11,819 nt of DNA from an uncultured Prevotella sp. (lineage in GTDB: Bacteria > Bacteroidota > Bacteroidia > Bacteroidales > Bacteroidaceae), in NCBI GenBank assembly GCA_900769055.1, contig CAAGFF010000191.1, forward strand, positions 1-11,819, read 5' to 3'. The position numbers were made by a program, and so were the translations under genes. Shown here one piece after another: positions 6,593 through 11,819 of the stretch. Below the pieces are notes generated by a model, which was not told where the DNA came from, made no database searches, and saw nothing but the letters and a program-made list of their open reading frames with translations. Numbering within the stretch: position 1 is the first letter of the stretch; each line of letters begins with the position of its first letter.

Positions 6593-7036
6593 TCATTTCT
6601 TGACAAACTTCACGATTGTGCTGTTGTTCTTGAGGAAGTATACACCCGTATTGAGGTTACGGATATCTACTTTCGTGCCATGTTCAGTTGCATCCATGTG
6701 TGCCATCTCCCGGCCTTTCATGTCATATATATAAATAGGTGTACCCGAGACGAGGCCTTTTACCAGTATGTCTTTGTCGTAGAAGCCGCTGACGAGATAT
6801 ATGCGTACCTTGTTGATGTCGTTGTCCATGGCTAACCTGAGCATTAGCTCTGCCATGTCGCCAGAAATGCTGGTGTTGTCGCTCCAGGTAAGGGTTACGG
6901 TGTTTTCGAAGTAGCTTATGGAGGTTACCTGCTTGTCCATCTGCACCCCATTGAAGCTGACGGTGTGCAAGTCTGTTCTGGCAAAAGAGAATATTGTGGC
7001 TGCCATAACTGCCAATAATAGGAGGACTCTCTTCAT
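6593..7036 (-). CDS. Small secreted protein with a T9SS-like C-terminal sorting domain
   Basis: 147 aa. Residues 1-19 (MKRVLLLLAVMAATIFSFA) are a clear signal peptide. A ~75-residue strand-rich middle follows (VSFNGVQMDKQVTSISYFEN and on) with no family I recognise. The last ~50 residues resemble a type A sorting domain of type IX secretion: IYIYDMKGREM, then a LNTGVYFL turn, ending VKFVKK. The protein would be exported to the periplasm and then secreted or surface-anchored. The frame stays open upstream through both tRNA genes to 7273, but that extension is tRNA sequence; the ATG at 7036 starts the signal peptide. It begins 20 nt after tRNA-Gly, so it is probably transcribed from the tRNA-Thr promoter. 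No terminator is seen before the tRNA-Lys promoter. Confidence 0.82.
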   Translation of the reverse strand: MKRVLLLLAVMAATIFSFARTDLHTVSFNGVQMDKQVTSISYFENTVTLTWSDNTSISGDMAELMLRLAMDNDINKVRIYLVSGFYDKDILVKGLVSGTPIYIYDMKGREMAHMDATEHGTKVDIRNLNTGVYFLKNNSTIVKFVKK

Positions 7037-7056
7037 AAGCAAAAGGAATGAGTGGG

Positions 7057-7129
7057 AGCGGTAAGCGGGGTTCGAACCCGTGACCCCAAGCTTGGGAAGC
7101 TTGTGCTCTACCAACTGAGCTATTACCGC
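7057..7129 (-). tRNA. tRNA-Gly(CCC)
   Basis: 73 nt. Acceptor GCGGTAA/TTACCGC, D-arm GCTC...GAGC, anticodon stem CAAGC/GCTTG with loop TTCCCAA (anticodon CCC), T-loop TTCGAAC. The first T-stem pair (49-65) is an A-C mismatch. CCA is not encoded. It lies 35 nt after tRNA-Thr and 20 nt before a protein start codon. Confidence 0.95.
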
Positions 7130-7164
7130 GAGGGGGAAAAGGTGGTGGGGAGTTTCACACAAAG

Positions 7165-7237
<73 letters not shown>

Positions 7238-7269
7238 GACAAGATGAAACTGTGTTTTAGATAACGGGT

Positions 7270-7302
7270 GCAAAGGTAAAGGTTTTTATCCGAAACACCA
7301 AA
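7270..7302 (-). promoter_or_regulatory. Promoter of tRNA-Thr, tRNA-Gly and secreted-protein gene
   Basis: Minus strand TTTG (7299-7302), 20 nt, TACCTTTGC (7270-7278). Predicted start about 25 nt before tRNA-Thr. The -33 box sits in the loop of an 8-bp inverted repeat, CCGAAACA (7290-7297) and TGTTTCGG (7320-7327). Confidence 0.8.
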
Positions 7303-7355
7303 TAATATACCATTTTTTTTGTTTCGGAATGCAAACCTTATACCCTTTCCCAAAT

Positions 7356-9071
7356 CTACTTCTGTACAAACTTCTTTCCACCTATTATATATATACCTTT
7401 GGGAAGGTTGGTGGAGCTTGTGCCGAGGTATGTTCCGCTGATGCTGTAGACTCCTTGCCGGCCATCCGCATTGGCTGTGATGTTGTCGATGCCGTCAGTG
7501 GAGAGGTTCTTGCCAAAGTCGAGCCACATCACTCCGTTGTCATCGATGTTGATGTTGTAGATGTTCCTCACGGTACCCTCCGTGAACCATTGGCTGTTGG
7601 CGATGGCGTCCGACTGTATGAAATCTGTTTTTCCCGTTTTGGTGCCTTCGCCATACAGGTCACCCTTTATGTCTTCCCAGTAAGTGCTGATGGCTATGTC
7701 CCTGTAGCTGCTTGTCAGTATGCCGTCTGAGGGCACGACTGCCATACGGGGATGGCCGACAACGTTGTTGACGTTGTTCGAGCTGATGGAGAAGTCGGAA
7801 GAGTCATAGTCTACGTGGTATACGAGCAGTCCGTCGAGTTTCTCCTTGGAGTTTGCCATGGGCGAGTTCCATTTCCTGTTCTGGAAGCGCTGTATGACGA
7901 AGTACTCGTTGCTGTTGTTGTCGTTGCAGAACTTGTATGCCTTGCCTCCGTAGTCGATGTTGTCTATAGACAGCTGGGTGTCCTCGGTAAGGGTCTCGAT
8001 GGTGAGCCATCCGAGTGCCTCGCGCTCCCATGCCGTATATGCTACGGGCACATATCCGTTGAGGTTGTACGTACCGTTGTCCATAACGCTCCAGTCCTCC
8101 ATGCCCTGGTTGTCGTATACTGTTGACAGCCTTGACGCATAGAAGTCGGGCAGACCGAGACAGTGTGAGAACTCGTGTACGAACAGTCCGATGCCGTTTA
8201 TCTGCTTGGTCTCTGGCCAGCTCTCGTTGCCGAGCAGCTCGTTGTTGATGCCGCTACGGTAGAGTTTCTTGCCGTTGTATGTGTTGCTTGTGCTAACGGC
8301 AAAGCTCTTGGGCCACATCGTGTTGTTTGCTCCGCCCATGCTCTGACCATATCCGGCATAGATGACGTATACCAGGTCCACGTAGCCATCGTTGTTGGAG
8401 TCGTAGAGTGAGAAGTCCACTTCGTCCTTCACGAGGTCGCAGGCATCTATGACGAGCTGGTTGGCTTTCTCGTCAGTGGCGTTGTCGTTGGAGCCACCAT
8501 AGTATTCCATGTTGTTTGGCAGGGTTACGGGACCTACGACGTCGAACGTAGGGCTGTACTGTCCGTTGCTCATGTCCATGAAATACTGCTTTACGCTACC
8601 GTAGTTCATGTTTTCCGATGCTCCGAAATCCTCCTGCTCGCCCTCGGCCTTGTTCAGATACTGGTCGAACGACTTCTTGGGGTCGGCAAGGCTGAAGGCC
8701 ACGTCCTGATATTGGGCGAGGATGACGAGAGCCTTGGGGCTGCCCGTATGAGGGAACAGCTGCTTGGAGGACCCTGACACAGGCTCGCGCTTCATAACGT
8801 TCATCCTGCGGGTGTTCTCGGCTTTGGCAAAGAATGTCTCCGGTGTCTCAGTTATGGGAGTGAAGTCGTTGCCGTTGCGCATCAGGATTGTTCCGTCAGA
8901 GGATGTATACCAGTGGAAGTCCTCGTCTCCGTGCAGGTATACGGTGATGTATGTGCCATCCGACTGCTTTACGGTGATAGGCTTGTTGATGGCTTTGGCT
9001 GCCCATGCTGCTGACATGGTGAGAGCCAAGCTCAGTGTGAGTAGAATTTTCTTCATTATCATTGTCTTCAT
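7356..9071 (-). CDS. Secreted M6-family metalloprotease
   Basis: 571 aa. Residues 1-24 are a signal peptide (MKKILLTLSLALTMSAAWA after five leading residues). Residues ~30-100 look like a propeptide. The catalytic domain (about 105-430) carries the zinc motif HEFSHCLGLPDFY starting at His299, so H299, E300 and H303 are the expected ligands and base. DSNNDGYVD (224-232) is a Ca-binding-like loop usual in immune-inhibitor-A-type M6 enzymes. The last ~60 residues resemble a T9SS sorting domain (VYSISGTYLG, LPKGIYIIGG, KKFVQK). It probably cleaves extracellular or host proteins; the target is unknown. The ATG at 9071 is preceded by AGGA at 8 nt spacing; the ATG at 9056 is an alternative. It starts 2 nt after the upstream stop, so the two genes form an operon. 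No U-rich terminator follows the stop. Confidence 0.93.
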   Translation of the reverse strand: MKTMIMKKILLTLSLALTMSAAWAAKAINKPITVKQSDGTYITVYLHGDEDFHWYTSSDGTILMRNGNDFTPITETPETFFAKAENTRRMNVMKREPVSGSSKQLFPHTGSPKALVILAQYQDVAFSLADPKKSFDQYLNKAEGEQEDFGASENMNYGSVKQYFMDMSNGQYSPTFDVVGPVTLPNNMEYYGGSNDNATDEKANQLVIDACDLVKDEVDFSLYDSNNDGYVDLVYVIYAGYGQSMGGANNTMWPKSFAVSTSNTYNGKKLYRSGINNELLGNESWPETKQINGIGLFVHEFSHCLGLPDFYASRLSTVYDNQGMEDWSVMDNGTYNLNGYVPVAYTAWEREALGWLTIETLTEDTQLSIDNIDYGGKAYKFCNDNNSNEYFVIQRFQNRKWNSPMANSKEKLDGLLVYHVDYDSSDFSISSNNVNNVVGHPRMAVVPSDGILTSSYRDIAISTYWEDIKGDLYGEGTKTGKTDFIQSDAIANSQWFTEGTVRNIYNINIDDNGVMWLDFGKNLSTDGIDNITANADGRQGVYSISGTYLGTSSTNLPKGIYIIGGKKFVQK

Positions 9072-9073
9072 TG

Positions 9074-9850
9074 TTATTTTCCTGTAAAATAGTATTGTCC
9101 TTTGTTCTTGGTCCTGCTTCCGTACTCTATGGCGTGAGTGGGGCAGTGGTGGTAGCAGGCGAAGCAGCTCAGACAGGTGCCGTCGTGGTTCCACTGCGGT
9201 GTCATCCCTTTGCCGCCAAGGATATTCTTCACGGGACAGACTGTCGCACAGAGTCCGCAACGGAGGCAGCGGTCGGTGTCCACATGGAACGGGGCGTCTG
9301 TGACCAGGTATCGGTGGAAGAAGTTGCCGATTATCCGTGAGTTTATTCTCGGCCACCTGCCTATGTCAAGGTTCTCTACGCCCCTGTGGCATGCCTTTAC
9401 CTCCTGTCCGAACCATTCCAGCTTCTTCTGTGCTGCTTCAATCTTACGCCGCTCGTTCTCTTTGCTGTCCACATCCATGAACGGTAGTCCCACGTAGCTC
9501 TCAGGCATGAGCAGTGAGCATGCTGCGTGCAGGGACAGTCCTGCGGTTGCCAGCTCCTTGCGTAATATCCTTGCCGTCTCGCCAATGTTGTCGCCAGCGG
9601 TCATCAGGGCGTAGGTGTAGTGGCTGTCCGCATCCGCGATGTTCAGCCTCCTGATGAATTGGCGCAGTAGCCGTGGCGGTTGCCATCCGTGTACAGGGAA
9701 GCAGAAACCTATCCGCTCCTTAGCTTGCAGTGAGGGGGTGTATGTGCCGTCCTCAATGTCGGGAATGAATACCAGTTCATCGTCTGTTGCCTCAGCGATG
9801 AGCTCGGCGGCCCACTGTGTGTTGCCTGTACCAGAAAAATAGAATATCAT
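9074..9850 (-). CDS. EFR1-type ferredoxin/flavodoxin-like protein
   Basis: 258 aa, cytoplasmic. The N-terminus MIFYFSGTGNT is a flavodoxin phosphate-binding loop, and the first ~150 residues have the flavodoxin-like layout (FCFPVHGWQPPRLLRQF at 49-65, TAGDNIG at 84-90). The C-terminus holds two 4Fe-4S motifs: C195-x2-C198-x2-C201-x3-C205-P and C226-x2-C229-x2-C232-x3-C236-P. This matches the EFR1 family, an electron carrier joining flavin and Fe-S clusters; the redox partner is unknown. The ATG at 9850 starts the P-loop strand; six extra residues are possible from 9868, but that lies upstream of the promoter's -7 box. It is first in an operon with the secreted protease 2 nt downstream, an unexpected partner. 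Confidence 0.9.
   Translation of the reverse strand: MIFYFSGTGNTQWAAELIAEATDDELVFIPDIEDGTYTPSLQAKERIGFCFPVHGWQPPRLLRQFIRRLNIADADSHYTYALMTAGDNIGETARILRKELATAGLSLHAACSLLMPESYVGLPFMDVDSKENERRKIEAAQKKLEWFGQEVKACHRGVENLDIGRWPRINSRIIGNFFHRYLVTDAPFHVDTDRCLRCGLCATVCPVKNILGGKGMTPQWNHDGTCLSCFACYHHCPTHAIEYGSRTKNKGQYYFTGK
9080..9083 (-). promoter_or_regulatory. Shine-Dalgarno-like AGGA before the M6 protease
   Basis: AGGA lies 8 nt before the ATG at 9071, inside the last codons of the upstream gene. Clear SD sequences are uncommon in this lineage, and this one favours 9071 over the in-frame ATG at 9056. Confidence 0.45.
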
Positions 9851-9853
9851 GTT

Positions 9854-9885
9854 GCAAAGATAGTGCAAACGAGCGACATGTCAAA
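9854..9885 (-). promoter_or_regulatory. Promoter of the EFR1-M6 operon, almost touching the ATG
   Basis: Minus strand TTTG (9882-9885), 19 nt, TATCTTTGC (9854-9862): a full consensus match. Only three bases separate the -7 box from the ATG at 9850, so the predicted start falls on or within a base or two of the start codon. The -33 box lies in one arm of the hairpin at 9875-9918. Confidence 0.75.
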
Positions 9886-9918
9886 GCAAAAAAACTTTTT
9901 TTTTTGCTTTTGCATGTC
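9875..9918. repeat. 20-bp inverted repeat over the -33 region
   Basis: GACATG-TC-AAAGCAAAAAAA (9875-9894) faces its near-complement (9899-9918). The 20-bp stem has one mismatch and one wobble around a 4-nt loop. It is A/T-rich with a GACATG tip at each end. It could be an operator, a cruciform or a folded leader for transcripts arriving from upstream; there is no U-tract after it on either strand. Confidence 0.65.
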
Positions 9919-10132
9919 CGAGTGCCGCCTATCTTATCCAAAGATACAATAAAAAACTGATACTCATAACAAAACCATAAAAAATCTGTCTGCTTCAACG
10001 TTTCCCTCACCGTTACCGTCACTCCATGGCGCATCGGTTCTTGCCTGTTGTTGTGTCACTCATTCTTGCTCATTGGGTTCCTTGCTCGTAGGGTTTCTTG
10101 CGCTTTAGTGCGATGATACGTTTGACACTTGC
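9919..10132. other. Gene-free stretch with weak CTTGC repeats
   Basis: No coding frame on either strand looks real. The only order I see is a motif close to TTCTTGC recurring at 10038, 10063, 10078 and 10095, the last three about 16 bp apart, and an ACCGTT-ACCGTC doublet near 10010-10020. These are too weak to classify and may be decayed repeat or element remnants. Confidence 0.4.
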
Positions 10133-10151
10133 GGACACATTGCATGTGTCC
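10133..10151. repeat. REP-like palindrome
   Basis: GGACACAT and ATGTGTCC form a perfect 8-bp inverted repeat around TGC, flanked by GC on the left and CTACA on the right. The layout is like the short repetitive extragenic palindromes mobilised by RAYT/Y1 transposases in many genomes; no such transposase is in the window. Confidence 0.5.
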
Positions 10152-10166
10152 CTACAGTTATCGTAT

Positions 10167-10274
10167 GGAAAACGGCGTTTTCCTGATCGAAAAACGCCGT
10201 TTTCTGAGTGAAAAACCGCTGTTTTCTGACTCTAAAACGGCCTTTTTCTGACCGAAAAACGTCGTTTTTTGATT
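10167..10274. repeat. Five tandem palindromes with ~21-bp period
   Basis: Units start at 10167, 10189, 10210, 10233 and 10254 (spacing 22, 21, 23, 21). The consensus is (G)AAAAACGnCGTTTTCTGA, each unit being its own inverted repeat. Unit 1 (GGAAAACGGCGTTTTCC) is a perfect 17-nt palindrome; units 2 and 5 keep the AAAAACG/CGTTTT dyad; units 3 and 4 are degenerate. The spacing is about two helical turns, placing the dyads on the same DNA face. Function is unknown; it could be a multi-site operator or an expanded REP-type array. Confidence 0.85.
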
Positions 10275-10283
10275 TACTTGACT

Positions 10284-10412
10284 TTGACTGAATTCCCTTT
10301 ACACTTTTCTTGTTGTTTTACTAAATTACTTCACTCTCATTTTATGTCTTTACTGAATCCTTTTACAAAGCAGGAAAAGTGTTACTGGAACGCTTTACAT
10401 GCGCTTCACGGG
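10284..10412 (+). repeat. Four degenerate 32-bp repeats at the IS left end
   Basis: Units begin at 10284, 10317, 10349 and 10381 (spacing 33, 32, 32). Each opens with a version of TTTACTGAAT; units 1, 3 and 4 then have C-T-T-T-A-C-A about 12 nt in, the same word found in the right terminal repeat. They may be subterminal transposase-binding sites, or an older array the IS joined. Confidence 0.5.
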
Positions 10413-10413
10413 T

Positions 10414-10445
10414 GCAAAGTTACAAATTAAACTTACATCTGCAAA
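10414..10445 (-). promoter_or_regulatory. Outward-facing promoter at the IS left end
   Basis: Minus strand TTTG (10442-10445), 19 nt, TAACTTTGC (10414-10422): a full consensus match. It lies after the orfB stop and points out of the element towards the EFR1-M6 operon, whose start codon is ~555 nt away. No ORF of note lies between. Confidence 0.7.
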
Positions 10446-10485
10446 TTTTCAGCTCCAGAAACGTTGTTTCCCATGCCGTCCATCC

Positions 10486-11373
10486 CTATGCTGCAGTATC
10501 CATATAGCTTTTACGCTTTTGCGCTGGTGTCATCATCCCGTTGCTCATGTGCGGACGCTTGTTGTTGTAGAAGTCCACGATGTCGCGTATGATGTTCCGT
10601 GCTTCCTCCAGATCCTTCGGCCTTTTCATCCGATACAGCCACTCCTGCTTGATGATGCCGTTGACACGTTCGGCGATTGCGTTGTCCGTCGGCTTGTAGT
10701 CTTCGGTCATCGATATTGACGCCTTGATGGACTTCAGCATCTCCACGTAGGCGTTGCTGCAATATTGCGAGCCACGGTCGGAATGGTGTATCAGTCCGCT
10801 GAGGTCCGCCCCCTCATTATACGCTATGCCGTTTTTCAGTGCGGCGATGGTGTCGGCGGCCATAAGTGAGTCTGAAAGCACCCATCCAATGATCTCATGT
10901 GTCCAGGCGTCTGTCACGAGGTGCAGGTACACCACGCCCTCGTCTGTCTCTATGTATGTGATGTCTGCCACCCAGAGCTGGTTGGGACGGCAAAGCACGA
11001 GTCCCTTTATCAAGTTCCTGTATTTGTGGTAGTTATGGTTCGAATTTGTCGTGTGGCGTCTGCGCTCTGGTCTGAGCATAAGTCCGTTACGATTGATGAT
11101 CTCATAGAACTTGTCACGCCCCGGCATGGAGTCGAGGAAGACGGACTTGAGGATGATGAACATCTTGTATGCCCCTATGCCGGGAGCCGCCGTGCGCAGC
11201 TGGCGGACGTGCTCCACCAGCTTCCTTTCCGTCAGCTCTAGGCGGGCACGCTTCTCCTTGCTGACAGAGTAATAACCTTCGCGGGTCTTGCCAAACAGTC
11301 CGCTCAGGCAGCCGATACCCGTATCGGAATGCCTGAGCCGAAGGTTGTCTACTGCTTGGCGCCAGCTTTTTTT
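10486..11373 (-). CDS. IS3-family transposase OrfB (DDE integrase core), made by frameshift
   Basis: Reading from the A7 slippery run at 11373 the -1 frame codes for 295 residues. Residues ~55-110 form the HTH_21-like part (a VEHVRQLRTAAPGIGAYKMF stretch), followed by the rve catalytic core. The catalytic triad is visible: D in NQLWVADITYI (codon at 10965), D in LIHHSDRGSQY (10779) and E in NAIAERVNG (10671), with 35 residues between the last two, the DD(35)E pattern. The C-terminus FYNNKRPHMSNGMMTPAQ is typical. No ATG lies near the start of this frame; the GTG at 11217 is internal, so the active enzyme is probably the 425-residue OrfAB fusion. All key residues are present and no stop interrupts the frame, so the element may be active. 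Confidence 0.9.
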   Translation of the reverse strand, partial: KKSWRQAVDNLRLRHSDTGIGCLSGLFGKTREGYYSVSKEKRARLELTERKLVEHVRQLRTAAPGIGAYKMFIILKSVFLDSMPGRDKFYEIINRNGLMLRPERRRHTTNSNHNYHKYRNLIKGLVLCRPNQLWVADITYIETDEGVVYLHLVTDAWTHEIIGWVLSDSLMAADTIAALKNGIAYNEGADLSGLIHHSDRGSQYCSNAYVEMLKSIKASISMTEDYKPTDNAIAERVNGIIKQEWLYRMKRPKDLEEARNIIRDIVDFYNNKRPHMSNGMMTPAQKRKSYMDTAA

Positions 11374-11762
11374 AGCAGGTCGATGCCGTATTGCTCCTTG
11401 CCGATTTTCAGAACCTCGTGCAATGCCTCATTGCGGAGCTCTGAGTACGCAAGGGCCTTGCGTAAGCGGGCGTTCTCGGCCTTGAGCCTTTCCTCCTCAC
11501 TCAACGGTTGAGGATGTACATCTTCATTGGTCTTCCTTGTCTTCTTTGCCATAATTACCTGTTCTTCCAGTTCGTGGATATCTGATGGCAAAGGTACACA
11601 TTTATTCATGTATTTCCTCTCCCAATAGATAATATTACCACTGTTGATGTCGTATTTACGGGCTATCTCACCATAAGAGCAACCGCTCTCGTAATAATCC
11701 TTCAATACGCTTAAACGAAACTGATCGTCAAAATGATGACGATGTCTACTTTCTTTTTTCAT
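11349..11762 (-). CDS. IS3-family transposase OrfA
   Basis: 137 aa. Residues ~10-52 are a helix-turn-helix for end recognition (FRLSVLKDYYESGCSYGEIA, then NIIYWERKYM). A leucine-zipper coiled coil for multimerisation lies at ~92-120 (LKAENARLRKALAYSELRNE). It ends LLKKAGAKQ: the codons CTA AAA AAA GCT contain the A7 run (11367-11373) where ribosomes can slip -1 into orfB. Alone, OrfA normally acts as an inhibitor or regulator of transposition in this family. Confidence 0.92.
   Translation of the reverse strand: MKKESRHRHHFDDQFRLSVLKDYYESGCSYGEIARKYDINSGNIIYWERKYMNKCVPLPSDIHELEEQVIMAKKTRKTNEDVHPQPLSEEERLKAENARLRKALAYSELRNEALHEVLKIGKEQYGIDLLKKAGAKQ
11367..11373 (-). other. Programmed -1 frameshift site (A7)
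   Basis: Seven A on the minus strand, read A-AAA-AAA in the orfA frame, 15 nt before the orfA stop codon. Slippage by -1 gives AGC as the next codon and continues without a stop through orfB. A downstream inverted repeat, CCGATA/TATCGG with a CGGG loop, begins about 45 nt on and is a candidate stimulator. Confidence 0.75.
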
Positions 11763-11819
11763 TACTTTATACCTTTCTTTAATTGTTAAAACCGTGTAAA
11801 GTAAATCTGTATTAAGACA

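Larger units (their letters stand above)
10279..11819 (-). mobile_element. IS3-family insertion sequence
   Basis: The element carries orfA and orfB in the IS3 arrangement with a -1 frameshift site. Candidate ends are 26 nt each: TGACTT...CTTTACAC at 10279-10304 and its counterpart TGTCTT...CTTTACAC read inward from 11819 to 11794. They match at 16 of 26 positions without gaps, including all 8 inner bases and the terminal TG. This gives 1541 bp. The left boundary is uncertain because 207 nt of non-coding sequence would then follow orfB. Target duplications cannot be seen since the right flank is outside the window. Confidence 0.75.

Noticed and set aside
7356..9356. 666-aa version of the M6 protease
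   Set aside because: The first 95 residues are out-of-frame sequence of the ferredoxin gene; the signal peptide and AGGA point to 9071.
9792..10034. 80-aa minus-strand ORF upstream of the EFR1 gene
   Set aside because: It crosses the hairpin, the promoter and the EFR1 start in another frame, and has no family features.
10167..10274. Integron attC sites or an origin of replication
   Set aside because: No attC core motifs, integrase, DnaA boxes or replication genes; only the palindromic spacing supported the idea.
10345..10370. Alternative left IS end at TGTCTTTACTG
   Set aside because: It shares the outer TGTCTT, but the inner part aligns worse and only with gaps; it is better explained as the third 32-bp repeat.

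Overview
The window reads as a Bacteroidales chromosome, most likely Prevotella or a close relative (genus is inference). The evidence is a short primary sigma factor without region 1.1, five strong promoters of the Bacteroidetes type (TTTG, 19-20 nt, TAnnTTTGC), two secreted proteins ending in type IX secretion-like sorting domains, a TonB-dependent receptor with an N-terminal carboxypeptidase-regulatory-like domain, and few Shine-Dalgarno sequences.

Layout. 1-2217 (+): a 5'-truncated TonB-dependent outer-membrane receptor. It converges on a fused DUF2156-GNAT protein (2310-4058, -); the 92-bp gap holds a GC-rich hairpin and an 8-bp minisatellite that contains the GNAT gene's stop codon. 4181-4978 (-): an unrecognised protein with a very acidic tail, with its own promoter and terminator. 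5090-5269: a 9-bp minisatellite of 20 units lying 1 nt after the stop of rpoD (5271-6143, -), with a poly-U terminator that borrows the array's last unit. 6307-7237 (-): two identical tRNA-Lys(CUU) genes, a 147-aa secreted protein, tRNA-Gly(CCC) and tRNA-Thr(CGU), all on one strand, with promoters before Lys and before Thr. 7356-9850 (-): a two-gene operon of an EFR1-type flavodoxin/ferredoxin protein and a secreted M6 metalloprotease. Its promoter sits so close to the ATG that the mRNA may be leaderless. 9875-10412: a repeat-rich gene-free stretch with a long hairpin, a REP-like palindrome, five roughly 21-bp palindromes in tandem and four degenerate 32-bp repeats. About 10279-11819: an IS3-family element with orfA/orfB, an A7 frameshift site and an outward-facing promoter. 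Its right end appears to coincide with the window edge.

No complete new defence or mobile system is evident. The most unusual content is the non-coding architecture: minisatellites abutting stop codons, ordered palindromes with helical-turn spacing next to the IS, a likely tRNA-mRNA operon, and the possible leaderless promoter.
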